From Cyanoderma ruficeps (Eukaryota > Chordata > Aves > Passeriformes > Timaliidae), in the NCBI GenBank assembly GCA_008694505.1, contig VZDJ01000063.1, positions 3,503,292 through 3,567,291 of the forward strand: a DNA stretch of 64,000 nt, written 5' to 3'. Of this stretch, positions 35,212-46,205 are shown piece by piece (positions within the stretch are counted from its first letter, which is position 1; each line of letters starts with the position of its first letter). A program made the translations under genes and the position numbers. The notes beneath the pieces were generated by a model that was given only the letters and a program-made list of their open reading frames with translations, did not search any database and was not told the DNA's origin.

Positions 35212-35464
35212 GCAGGTGGTGAGAGGACAGAGGGAGAAGGATTCAGACTGGAAGAGAGCAAGTTTAGTTTGGATATTAGGGAAAAATTCTTTCCTGTGAG
35301 GAGGATGGGAGGTGCTGGCACAAGGTGCCCAGAGCTGCTCCTGGATCCAAGTGTCCAAGGCCAGGTTGGAGCAACCTGGGACAGTGGAAAGAGCCCCTGC
35401 CCATGGCAGGGGTGGGGTGAGAGGATCTTTAAGGTCCCTCCCAACCCAAACCATTCTGGGATAA
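35212..35464 (+). mobile_element. CR1 fragment in GLB1L2 intron 16
   Basis: Forward CR1: ggatattagggaaaaattc, gaggtgctggcacaaggtg, ccatggcaggggtgggg and ccaacccaaaccattctggg. It sits next to an unclassified repeat at 34788. Confidence 0.88.
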
Positions 35465-36802
35465 AATCTCTGCTTCACCTTGGTTGCTGAGGATCCTTCA
35501 GCTCTGCCAGGGTGCTTTAAATGTGGCTTGCTAAAGGAGACTGCAGAACTGACAGGATCCAAACCAGACATCCCTGCCCCAGCTCCAAGGAACAAACACG
35601 TCTCCTTGCAGGTGTGCAGTAATTAGGGGAAATCTGACATCATTTCTTACCTGCGGCAACAGTTTGGGGGCAGGGCACGAGCAGAAGAGGAAATAGGGAG
35701 AGCAGGATCCCACAGGAGCCTCGAGCTTCTGTCAGAACATGTTCCCTCCAACCCTTACAAACTGCAGCTCTTGGACTGGGGGAAGTTATTGATCCAGAGC
35801 AGCCTGGCTGCTGCTGAATTATTCAACTAAAAGCCTGTGACAGCTCCTTTCACAACACTCCTCTCCCTCCTCCCCCGAGGGGACTGTGAGCCGATTGTGT
35901 TTCAGCGCTGCTGGTCAGCAGCCAGGAGCTGAGGGGACTGGTGACTAATCTTGCTTTTGTTTGGCCGTGGCAGCTCACTTGCTTTAATGCTCCTCACTGG
36001 AAATATTCCTCTGAACACCCTGCACTCCAAAAGGCTCTGAGTTACCCCATCAATAAGAATCCTTCAGGTAGCCCCTCAGCACCTGGTAAAGCTGTCCTCA
36101 GGCATTTCAGGATGTGGACTTTTCTTCCTTTTAAAAGCCATTTCGGTTTAGCGGGGCCTCTCTCTCTCCCTCCTACACAAAACGGGGCAGCTGTGATATC
36201 TTGGGGGATGCACATGAGCTGCTCTCTGCTATTAAAACCATCACTGAAAAGAGTGTCTCTGGATTGTGGCCAGAGTCCATAGGGCATCTGCTGCCTGAAA
36301 CATTTGCTGAGGTTTTCTCTATGTGCTGACAGAGGCCCTTCAACATCCCCCTGCTAAATTTCCTTCCTTGAATTCAAGCAAAACAACATAAGAGAGAGAG
36401 AGAGCCATCTGGATTGTTAATGCACTATCAGTAGCTTTCTAGAATTAATCCATCCCTTGCCAGGCTGAATTACTAAATATATCAGCCAGATTGGTAATTT
36501 CCAGAAAGACCCAAAATTTCCCACATGTGGGTGTGAGGGGATCCTTCCCTTTGGGTAACCCTGGCTTTTACCTACCTGGTCTAACCCTGCTGCAAGGAAA
36601 TCTTTAAATCCTGCCCAGTGGGATTAGATTTCTCCCCTAAATGACATCATGGATCAGCTGGCACCATTTCCTGCACTATTTCAGGCAAAAGTATCAGCAA
36701 GGAACTTATCAGTGCAAAAATCCACCTCCCCACTGTTACCTCGTTTAGCTGCTCCCTATTAGACACTGCCCTGCTGGAAAACAGGTGGTTTCAAATGAGG
36801 AA

Positions 36803-36838
36803 AAGAAAGAAAAAAGAAAGAAAGAAAGAAAAAAAAAG
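36803..36838. repeat. (AAAG)n / A-rich tract after GLB1L2 exon 16
   Basis: aaagaaagaaagaaa-type sequence about 17 bases beyond the exon 16 donor; it is T/C-rich on the gene strand. Confidence 0.88.
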
Positions 36839-36854
36839 TTAAAATGCCACAAAC

Positions 36855-36942
36855 CTTTTCATGAAGGCAGGTTTCATCTCCAAACTGTAAATCTTGAAGT
36901 TCCTCAAGGGGGTTTTATTCAAGAAGACGTCACCAATTAAGC
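36855..36942 (-). CDS. GLB1L2: GLB1L2 exon 16
   Basis: Residues 502-530: GLIGDVFLNKTPLRNFKIYS then LEMKPAFMK. Acceptor cttgcag, donor AAAAG|GTTTGT, a weaker donor than its neighbours. Confidence 0.93.
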
Positions 36943-38057
36943 CTGCAAGAGCAATGGGGGCAATGAAGAGTTGAGGAACAGCTAAAGCTGATGGATTTTT
37001 TTTTGCTATTTGAATCTGAGGAACAGCAGGAGATGGAAAGCAGCCACGTTCTGCAGTGGAATTAGAGTCCATATGGTCCCATTGCTCATCCAGACTGAGT
37101 GGGGAGCATCACTAAACTTTGGCCTCTCCATTCTCTCCTTCCCCTCGGGGTCTCAAAGCCCCTCCCAGCAGAACACACTGGGATGTGCTGGCACAGGGAT
37201 TGCTGGCATTCAGTGAGCTGACCACGCACAGATCTCTTTTTTAAAGCAGTCAATCACTTCTCTTAACAGGCACAGCAAAATATAACCCAGCCAGGGCGGG
37301 CGCAGGGCTTTCCATCCCAGGATTTTAATGTCAGTCGTAACATAATAAGTCATTCACCTTTAGCACCCTTTTGTTCAAGCTGCTCTCCCTGAAGCAGGCA
37401 AAGCCTGGGTGCTAATGCAGCCCCCTCACCACAGGACTGAGGCTGCCCAGGCTGTACTGAGGTTTATGCAACTTCTCTGCATTAAATAAAATCGATACAG
37501 TCACATGCCTAACTCCATTAATCTATTTTATAGAGCCTTTGCACAGAGTTCCCCACTAAAATAGAATCAACCCCTTCCAGCTCCACCACTGTGTGTGATG
37601 GGCTTGAACATTTCAGTCAATTCCGCTCAAGGGGATGCACTTCCCTCTTCCTGACACCGTGTGAGCTTTTAAATGGTGTGATCCTCCAATACCAACCCCT
37701 CAAGGGAAAACACAGATTAAAAAAGGTATTTTCCTTCCTTCCCTGTGAAGGAATATGCTCGCAGAGCAGGAGAGAGGGAGCTGAGCATCACCTAGGAAAC
37801 CTGGAGCAGAGCAAGATTCATTGACAGCACTGGGTTTAGCTGTACCCTTATAAAATAAACCCTGGTGCAGGGTGGTTTTTTCCCCTCATCACTCCAGACA
37901 GGGGGTGAAGATGTTTATTAACACATTCCCTCCCTCACCCCATCTCCCAGCACCTCCCAGCCCTGACCAGAGCTGTGCTGGGCCCTCAGCCGGCTCTGAG
38001 CAAAGCACACGGAATGCTTTGGGAGGTCTCTGGGAGATTTTGGGAAACCAAACCCAC

Positions 38058-38136
38058 CTTTCCTCTGCTCGTTCAGGGCCAGCCCGTAATTGACACGGCC
38101 ACGGTTCTCCACCAGCAGCCTCAGCTGCCGGAAGCC
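38058..38136 (-). CDS. GLB1L2: GLB1L2 exon 15
   Basis: Residues 476-501: GFRQLRLLVENRGRVNYGLA then LNEQRK. LVENRGRVNYG is a conserved beta-galactosidase jelly-roll motif. Acceptor tttagcag, donor GAAAG|GTGGGT. Confidence 0.95.
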
Positions 38137-38888
38137 CTGCTAAAAACAAACCAGGAGAGGCATCAGCTGCACCAGCCCTGCACCAGCCTCAGCAGAGGTG
38201 CCTGAAGGGGGAAGTGGCACCACAGCTGCAGTTTAGAAATTTACTTTAAAGTTCTCTGCTGCAAACGGCGAGGAACTCGCAGCCTTTGCACAGAAGATTT
38301 CTATTTTTCTTTTTCCCTCTTGAATTTTGAATTCCCATTTTGGTATTGCCCACGGAGCCAGAAATGGAGTCTGACACAGGACAGGCTCGTGCCATAAACT
38401 CTCCAACCAATGCCTCCACCCCCTCACCTGCTCCCACAGCCACCTCAGCTCTGTTGAAATGTGCTCAATCCATACAGTGTTCTTAGGGCCAGCTTCTGCC
38501 AGGGTAAAACTGCTCTCAGAGCTAAGGAGAGATATTCCCCTCGTTCAATTTGAGGCCCAAAAGCCTCCAAAGGCCCTTAGAACCTGCTCTGTGCTAAGGA
38601 AGATGAATCCTGCATGGATTTAATCTGCAATAACAGGGCACAGGTACTCCATGGTAAGAAGGATGGCAAATGTTGTGCAGCAAGGGCTACAATAACTTGA
38701 ATTTTCTCCATGGAAAAGCATTCAGGCCCCAATTTTCAATCACAAATGGTAACTTGGCAGTGAAATCCCCCTATCTGTGTCTGATGAGGGTACCAAGCTA
38801 GTCTGGGTTAGGAGGCGGTGCCTTTCTGAGACTTCTCCCTCCTTGGTGACCCTGTCACCCACACTCCTGAGCAACCCCCAGCAGTCAC

Positions 38889-38960
38889 CTGTCCCTCAGG
38901 AATGGAGAGCTCCACGGTGTTGTAGTCCAGCTCCCCCACGTACACGGTGTTAACAAACAC
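38889..38960 (-). CDS. GLB1L2: GLB1L2 exon 14
   Basis: Residues 452-475: VFVNTVYVGELDYNTVELSI then PEGQ, in phase 0 at both ends. Acceptor ttctgcag, donor GACAG|GTGACT. A three-copy 67 bp repeat begins 43 bases upstream of the acceptor. Confidence 0.94.
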
Positions 38961-39003
38961 CTGCAGAACACAGCAGTGTCATAATGTCATCAGTAATGTC
39001 ACA

Positions 39004-39203
39004 ATCACCCCACTCCAGCTGCATTTGGGGAGGGAATTGTCCCTGCTTCAAACTACAACTCAAGTGTCCAATCACCCCACTCCAGCTGGATTTGGGGAGG
39101 GAATTGTCTCTCCTTCAAACTACAACTCAAGTATCCAATCACCCCACTCCAGCTGGATTTGGGGAGGGAATTGTCTCTGCTTCAAATTACAACTCAAGTG
39201 TCC
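39004..39203. repeat. 67 bp tandem repeat, three copies, next to GLB1L2 exon 14
   Basis: Units start atcaccccactccagctg at 39004, 39071 and 39138 with few differences. On the gene strand the array ends 43 bases upstream of the exon 14 acceptor. Confidence 0.92.
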
Positions 39204-39450
39204 AAAACCGTGTCACCATCAGCACAGGTGGGAACAAAAGAACCGAAATATTCTCAGGACATTCAACATCCTGATGTTTAAAGACGTTACAAGTTTTAGC
39301 AGAGTGGAACTGGAAATTTAATTAGAAGTGATAAGGGTTTAGGGGCTTAGCTGAGGAGTGGAGAGAGTGAATCACAGAATTAATCTAAAATGTCACGTTT
39401 TCCCCCATTTCCTGTCTCCAGCCAAGCTGAGGGAGCCCCTGTGGCCTTAC

Positions 39451-39597
39451 CTGTGCCCGGTCCCGGACGTGGTCCCTGGTGTGCAGGTGGCCCCCCCCAA
39501 AAATGACAGTCTCATAGAGCACATATCCATAGGGCTGCCCAATGCTGTCGTTCAGGTGCAGATTCTCCATGTTCACAGGGAATTCTGACTTCATGGG
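39451..39597 (-). CDS. GLB1L2: GLB1L2 exon 13
   Basis: Residues 403-451 of the first beta-sandwich: PMKSEFPVNMENLHL, GYVLYET and RDHVRDRAQ. NMENL and GYxLYET match human GLB1L2. Acceptor cccctgcag, donor CACAG|GTAAGG. Confidence 0.95.
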
Positions 39598-39960
39598 CTG
39601 CAGGGGAGAAGCAAATGGAGCATCAGGAGTGGCCTCTCACGTGGACACACCACGCACAGGCAGCTCATTTCCACTCTGCCACGGGTGAGAGCCTCCAGAG
39701 GGAACCCAAATCCCCTCCTGGCCCTAAGGAAGCTGCACCAAAGGACCAGAAAAAGCAGCCAAGGACTTGCAAAACAGCAGTTCCATGAGAGCAGAAGTAG
39801 CAGTGAAAAAGATGAGATAAAAGATCTGCTGCTTTTGCATATCCCTGGCAAAAAAAAAAATCCCCCGACCTCCTCCTTGTGGGGTGACAAGGCAGAGCAC
39901 AAATTGCTCTGAAAGTTGATGTTTTTTAGGTGTGGGATGCATTAAAAGAGGCGTCACTAC

Positions 39961-40067
39961 CTGTAAAAGTGCTGGCAACACATCCCAGAGGGAGATGTAC
40001 TGGTGCAAGAGGATGGCACCATAGGAGGCCTTGCTTTCAATCATGGGAGGCAGAGGAAGGGGCTGGC
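39961..40067 (-). CDS. GLB1L2: GLB1L2 exon 12: linker to beta domains
   Basis: Residues 367-402: [20 protein letters not shown] through [13 protein letters not shown]. It is more diverged than the barrel, as expected for the Pro-rich linker, but YxSLWD is conserved. Acceptor gcatcccag, donor TACAG|GTAGTG. Confidence 0.92.
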
Positions 40068-40233
40068 CTGGGATGCAAAAAGAAAGATGGAAAAATGATT
40101 TCAGGCGACACAAATTCAAGATCCCTCCCATCCTTAATTCCCAACCAAGCAGAGCCCCAGCAGAAGGGGCAGTTTGAATAATTCCCCGATCTGACAGTGT
40201 GGGAGGAGCTGTGGCTGCCGGGTGTGTAATTAC

Positions 40234-40314
40234 CAATGACCATGCTGAAGAGTTGTCGCAGCTTGAAGAATTTGGACGTGTAGTCCCCAGCCTCTGTCAG
40301 CACAGCGTCGTAAT
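40234..40314 (-). CDS. GLB1L2: GLB1L2 exon 11
   Basis: Residues 340-366: [20 protein letters not shown] then QLFSMVI. SYDYDAxLxEAGD closes the catalytic barrel in this family. Acceptor cccag, donor ATTG|GTAATT. Confidence 0.95.
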
Positions 40315-40920
40315 CTGGGAAAGGAGAAGAGCAGCACGTGTTCTAAAAACATAAAGCAGCTCTGGGATGGCTTCGTGGCAAGAGATAAAAGCCCCAGGCA
40401 CAGTTTTCATGGCGTTGTTTATAGTATGGAAATCTGCACACTTTAATCTGAGTGAACATCACTAAACAGCCACAAAACTCCTTCATTTAGAGAAGAGCCA
40501 TTCACACTTTCAGAGATCTCATTTGCACATATCCAGAATTTCACACAGGATAAAGGCAACAATTAACCATTTTAACCACGGGCTGTTGGGCTGAAAAGAG
40601 ATTTACGGTAAAATGTGACTTGGTAAAATTAAAAAATGGTGTCTTGGATCACCATCTCTCCCTAGAATAAAGAGATATCAATTCATCATCTGTGACACCT
40701 CTATTTACAATTCAGAATAAGGGAATCCCCCACTTCCTGGGATGGGCTGGGAATTGGAAACACTCCTGTAAATCCCCTTTTAGACAGGAATTTACTCCTG
40801 AGCCCACATCATCTCTCCGGGCCACAGTGGTTGTGCTGATCACCTCCCAGTGCTGCTGGTGCCTGTCCCTGGCCCGGGGCAGTCAGAGCTGCACAGGCAA
40901 GGCAGGGAAAATAAACTCAC

Positions 40921-41058
40921 CGTAACTGGTGACATCTGACTTGTACTCGTCAGCTTCCAACGCCCCGTTCATGAAGCCAAAGTTGGTTCCTCCGTGGAAC
41001 ATGTAGAGGTTGATGGATGCTCCTGTTTTGAGGATACTTGCTACAGTGTTCACCATCT
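40921..41058 (-). CDS. GLB1L2: GLB1L2 exon 10
   Basis: Residues 294-339: [20 protein letters not shown], then [13 protein letters not shown] and on to [14 protein letters not shown] is a GH35 signature. Acceptor ttcttgcag, donor TACG|GTGAGT. Confidence 0.96.
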
Positions 41059-41220
41059 CTGCAAGAAGAAAAGGGCAGTGCAAGCGAGGCCACGGAGCAC
41101 AAAGCTGGGCCAGGAATTCAAGTCAGACCCGTTCTGGTCACTCCTGTGCAATCACAGTGATTTGGGTGGGGATTTGCATCCTGCCCTCAGGAAGGGGCAG
41201 CACATCTACTGATGCATTCA

Positions 41221-41660
41221 TGTGATGGGTCACCAGATGAAGGCATGGACAGGGTGACAAAAGACGAGCAGCCACAGCAGAGGTTCAGGGAAAGTTCCTC
41301 CTTCTCCCTTTTTATTCAAAATCTGACTCCATTTATATACGTTTGTACAAAGGTCAAGAGATCGGCTACACAGGTCGCCACCTCTCCAACCTGGATGGTA
41401 ACCCAGAACATCACCATCAACCACATTTCTCCTCCCAGAGGAGAAATATGTAAACATTCTAAAAAGACACGTTGTTTACATGAAGCTGCCTGAGAACCTG
41501 CAGTACAAAGTCACAAGCACTCAAAAGTAAGAAAACGACATTCATGCGTTCAAATAATCCTCTCCTCCAGGCGAAAAGGGGTAAAGCTGGTGGCCACCAG
41601 CTGGAATTTCGCTTTGAAGAGTTGCAGGGACTCCTCGGCCAGACTCCTGAACCGAACACA
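41221..41660 (-). mobile_element. Probable solo LTR in GLB1L2 intron 9 (ERVK-like)
   Basis: Read on the minus strand it starts TGTGTTCGGTTC, has a TATA-like cgtatataaatgg, then an AATAAA about 30 bases downstream, and ends near CCCATCACA. That order is typical of an LTR. No target duplication was found. It is in the same sense as GLB1L2, so its poly(A) signal could act on the transcript. Confidence 0.65.
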
Positions 41661-41877
41661 CTAATGACTCAATTACCGAGACAATTGCAGGAGGATGAGA
41701 GTCGTTAAAACAGTCTGGGATAACTCTGTTTTCACTGCTCTTCAGATACCCTGGGGGTTTGGTTTTTTTTAGCAGTAGCCTTCCAAATGAGCTTTTAAAC
41801 CGGGGAGAAGGTGCTGCACTCACAAGGGGCTGAAATTCACCACAAAATGTTCTGCAAGAACAGCGTTTGGTGCTCAC

Positions 41878-41962
41878 CATCTGCATCAAAGACGTAGTGA
41901 GGGCCTCCCCAGTTATCAAACCACCCCGTCCAGTACTCCATCACCATCTTCGGCTGGTCTTT
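41878..41962 (-). CDS. GLB1L2: GLB1L2 exon 9: catalytic nucleophile
   Basis: Residues 266-293: [20 protein letters not shown] then PHYVFDAD. Glu274 in VMEYWTGW is the predicted nucleophile, aligning with Glu268 of human GLB1. Acceptor tcttgacag, donor GATG|GTGAGC. Solo LTRs lie on both sides, about 220-230 bp away. Confidence 0.96.
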
Positions 41963-42195
41963 CTGTCAAGAGAAAAAAACAGAGTTAAAACGGATTCAGG
42001 ACAGTCCTGCAGTCATCGATTTTATTTTATTTTATTTTTTTTCTAGAGAAGAATTGTTCAAATCCAGTGTGGTGACGTGGTTTTACAGGAGTGTTTTCTT
42101 CTCAAAAGGCACAGACAAAAAGGAGCTCTGGGCATGTGAGGGACAAGAAGCTGTGGGCCAGCAATGCCCAGAACAGGCAAGCAAAGCTTTGTGTC

Positions 42196-42818
42196 TGTTA
42201 TAAATACATATTATAAAGTCGGCTTTTCTCAAATATTAAAATGAATGCTATGTATAATATGGGAAGGTTTTACTGTATTTTCTTTTATTATTAACAGTCT
42301 CGGAAATGTGATGAATGTGTATTTTCTTTTTGAGTTGTAAAAACTTTTTTGTAACATTTAAAACCAGTCAAACCAGTTGACCAAGTTGAATCAAACCCCC
42401 ACCAGAAGATAAGGGGAGAGAATCCTCCCACATTCCTGAATTGATTAGATCGGGATAGCAGTGAACCAAAAGCTACAAGAAGGAATTTACTGATCTGCTG
42501 GTATCAGAAGAAAAAGACATGAGAAGACTACCAGGCCCAACGATTTCATCTAATAAAATGTTAATTTGGTACAATGGGACAAGTTTGGGGGGGAAGAGGG
42601 GACAAAAACCAAAGGAACACCTGAACTCAAAGGAAACTTTGAAAAATGCATCTGTAAAAGGTTAATCCTTAAAAGCAAAAAATTTGAAAGAGTGGGTGTG
42701 CTTTCTGGTGAGGCACCCCAGCTGGAAACTTCTGCTTTTCTGTCTCCTAATTGTCTAATTTTTAATTTTTTTATTAAACTTAGATATACTTCTAAGCAAG
42801 CCAAGCTCGTTTTTCACA
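42196..42818 (+). mobile_element. Solo LTR in GLB1L2 intron 8 (ERVL-like)
   Basis: A 623 bp AT-rich element starting TGTTATAAATAC and ending GTTTTTCACA, flanked by gtgtc and gtgcc (4 of 5 match), as for a 5 bp ERVL target duplication. It is antisense to GLB1L2 and ends 233 bp from exon 9. Confidence 0.75.
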
Positions 42819-44366
42819 GTGCCTCTGCTGGTCACAGAGCACAAAGCACAGGGCACAGCATCAGGGGGCATCAAACACTTCTGGGCTGCTGCTCTTTGGG
42901 AGAGCTGCAGCAAAAGGGGCCAAACCAACTGCCAGTGTTTAGTTCCTGCTAGAAACACACATTTATAAACGTCTCCTTATCTGCCACTGCCAGCTGAGAG
43001 CTTGCAGGTGCAGGGCAGGCAGTGCCTGCCAAGGTACAGCAGCAGACCTGAGCTGCTTTAATGCCTTTTGAATGCTGCATATGGTGCTGGCAGGGAAGAA
43101 TTTGCAGGAATTAGGTCTTCATTAAAGAGCAATTGCTTTGCATTTGTCAGCGCCTGCCAGCTCCTGGAGGATCCCTCCTGTCCCCTGGCATGGGCAGGGC
43201 GGTGTGTGCTCACCTGGCTGCCCCTCCAGCCTCCTGGGCTTTATTTTCTGCCCTTTGTGTGTAACAGGGGTTTTGTCTGTGCCGCAGCAGTTGGCTGAGG
43301 GAAGTGGCATCAAAGAAAACTCGTGTTTCATTAGGAGAAAACAACTGCCCGTAATCATCTAAACACTGCAGCTCTTGGAAATACGTTTAACCAACCCATG
43401 CCCAGTGAAGCAGTCAGAGAAGGGATTCCATCACCTTCTGGAACAAAAACGCACAACAAGGAAAAATAAAACAGCTTCATAACCCCTACAAACATTTCCC
43501 ATCTCATAATTAGTGTGGCAAAGGGGGAGCTGTTTTTTTTTTGGGGGGCCACGTTGCATTCATGTGGAGGGGAAGGTGCCACCCTCTGTCCACTGGCAGG
43601 GTTTGGGGAATTTGGGAAGACCTAAAGGGGGTGAAGGCACTTCCAGCAGAGCCTCTTTTGCCAGTAGAGGAAAAGAAAACAAATGAAAGCTGTAGGATTG
43701 AACAGCCAGCAGGGCTTCCCTCCACAGCCAGGCCAAAGCCAAGGTGAGAAGAGAATTGATCAGGGCTGGGGGCAGATCCCAACTGCTCACATCCTTCATT
43801 TGGAGCAAGCAGAGCAGAAAAAAGGAGCACAGAAGGTGTAAAGAGAGAGATAAGCTGCCACCAACCCCAAAACTCACCATTCCCTCCTCACAATCAGGAT
43901 GCTGCTCACACCCCAGTGTTCAATTCCCTCCCTGACAGCACAGAGGGGTTAAAAACGCTCAAGTGCGACACTGGAACTTCATAAATCTACCCTGGATGAG
44001 GCCCTGGAGGATGAAGAGCCACCACAGAGACACCTGCAGCACATCAGCAGTCTGCAAAGAGCACCCCCAGCACCAGGGTGAAGGAGTTTGGGACAAAGAT
44101 GAGGGAACTTCAGGAGAGAGGAGTGACTGTTGGCATGCTCTGGGTATCAGCACAAAGAAGTTTAACCCCTACCAGCTAAACACAGGGCACAGCTGCATGA
44201 AAAGCCTTTTGAGAAGGTGCTGGATAACAGGATACTCAAATCCTCCTTCCCTGATTCCAGAAGGATTTGGCCTAATGAGAAGGAAGGCCCAAATCCCAAC
44301 CAGAATAACAGTGCTTCACTTCTAGTGCTGGAAAATATGGATGAACAAAGTGTTTGTGCATCTTAC

Positions 44367-44431
44367 CTGAACTGTGTCCAGGTATTTCAGCAGCCCAGGC
44401 TCCAGTTTCTGGAAGTTAACAGTGGCCAGTG
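44367..44431 (-). CDS. GLB1L2: GLB1L2 exon 8
   Basis: Completes codon 244 and encodes residues 245-265: LATVNFQKLEPGLLKYLDTV then Q. Acceptor tttcccactag, donor TTCAG|GTAAGA. A five-copy 62 bp tandem array lies 70 bases upstream of its acceptor. Confidence 0.93.
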
Positions 44432-44500
44432 CTAGTGGGAAAGGAAAAATGTATTAATTTAGACTCATCCAAAATGTCTAAGGGACCATCTCCTTAGACC

Positions 44501-44809
44501 CAGCAGGAGGGAACTGCAACACCTTCTGAACACCTAAAAAACCTTCTCAGAGAGCCCCCATCAGCAGGAGGGAGCTGCAACACCTTCTGAATCCCCAAAA
44601 TAACCTCCTCAGAGATCCTCCATCGGCAGGAGGGAACTGCAACACCTTCTGAACCCTCTAAAAAACCTCCTCAGAGAGCCCCCATCAGCAGGAGTGAGCG
44701 AGAAGACATTCTGAATCCTCTAAAAAACCTCCTCAGAGAGCCCCCATCAGCAGGAGGGAGCTGCAACACCTTCTGAACCCCCAGAAGAACCTCCTCAGAG
44801 ATCCCCCAT
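44501..44809. repeat. 61-62 bp tandem repeat, five copies, next to GLB1L2 exon 8
   Basis: Units begin cagcaggagg at 44501 and recur at 44562, 44624, 44686 and 44748. The fourth is the most altered. The array lies 70 bases upstream of the exon 8 acceptor on the gene strand. Confidence 0.93.
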
Positions 44810-44905
44810 CAAAGCCTTCCCTTGGTCTGCAGAGTCCAAGTGAACCACAGCCCACAGTGGAATCCTCTCAGGCCATCCTTCAGCTCTAATGTGCAGAGAT
44901 GTTAG

Positions 44906-44929
44906 AGAGAGAGAGAGAGAGAGAGAGCA
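44906..44929. repeat. (GA)n microsatellite
   Basis: A run of about 12 GA dinucleotides in GLB1L2 intron 7. Confidence 0.9.
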
Positions 44930-45759
44930 TCAGAGCAGCTCCTGGGGTGTCGGCAGCTCTAATTTGAGCCTGTAAAGCACTTGGAGATCCTCACTTAAAA
45001 GGCACCACATAAAGGCAAACTGATTAGAAAGTCCACACTGCTCTCCCAGGCTTTGGCTGCAGGAATCCCTTCCCAGGCAATATCCCACAGCTTGTCATGT
45101 CTGTGGGGGAGAGCCAGAGCAGCCACGGGACGGGAGAACCACAGAGAACAACTGGAATGGGCAGAGTTCTCTGTGCTCCTGCCCGTCCTCAGGCTCTGGA
45201 GTGGGAACGCCTGCAGGACAGGAGACACTAATCTGGGATTCTGGGATCAGTGTCCCAGCCCCTGGCACACATCCCAACCATTTCTGTGTCTCCCAGCCCT
45301 GTGTCACGCTGATTTTTCTCCCAGACAAACTCTGCAAACGCAGCAGCGACGACGCGGCTCGGCATTAAAAACTGACTCCTAACAAGAGAGCTGCTATCAA
45401 AGCCAGCCCCAGTTGTGTCAGGCAGAGCACTTCAAACAGAATATTTACAGAAGAAAAAGCTCACTTCTCACTATTTATACCTTGATTTTAATAGGCTGAC
45501 CTATGTAGTGCGCTGAGCTGAGGAATTCGGCGCAGAAAACACCAAAGGAGAACAAAATAAAAGGTGGATTTAGCAGTGATGTAATATGTTAGCTGGCAGT
45601 TCTGAAGGAGAACATGCCCAGCTGTGCTTTTCATGAAGATTAACAGCACACCATGGAAAACAGCAGCAGTCCCCAGAGCCTTATTTATCCTTCTCACAGG
45701 ATGTTCTTCCCACAAGGCATCCCACCATGGCCCTTCAGCCTGGAGGGGCAGCAGAGGCC

Positions 45760-46010
45760 TCCACAGAATCACAGAATTCACAGAATCCCAGAATCACCAG
45801 GTTGGAAGAGACCCCCAAGATCATCGAGTCCAACCCAGCCCTGACACCTCAACCAAACCCTGGCACCGAGTGCCACATCCAGTCTTTCCTTAAACACACC
45901 CAGGGATGGTGACTCCACCACTCCCCAGGCAGATCATTCCAGTACTTTAATATTCTTTCCATGAAAAACTTCTTTCCTAATATCCAACTTATATTTCCCT
46001 TGGCTTTGTC
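45760..46010 (-). mobile_element. CR1 fragment in GLB1L2 intron 7
   Basis: Begins with cacagaatcacagaattcac, then aagatcatcgagtccaac and ttcctaatatccaacttat, the reverse of a CR1 3' end. Confidence 0.85.
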
Positions 46011-46067
46011 ACCCAGGAGCTCCCAGAAAGGCTTTATCAGGCCAGATCAGCTTGGGATTCTTGGCAT

Positions 46068-46205
46068 CAGATTGGTTTGGGATGGAAGGGACCTTCAGGC
46101 TCATCCCACCCCTGGAAGGGCAGGGACACCTTCCACTATCCCAGGTTGATCCAAAGCCTGTGCAGCCTGGCCTTGGACACTGCCAGGGCTGGGGAGTGGT
46201 TCTGG
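46068..46205 (-). mobile_element. Second CR1 fragment in GLB1L2 intron 7
   Basis: A separate reverse CR1 piece (gggatggaagggaccttcag, cagggacaccttccactatc, tggccttggacactgccag), differing from its neighbour and so probably an independent insertion. Confidence 0.8.

Noticed and set aside
38984..39321. ORFs repeating a Pro-Leu-Gln-Leu-type motif
   Set aside because: Read-through of the 67 bp tandem array inside GLB1L2 intron 13.
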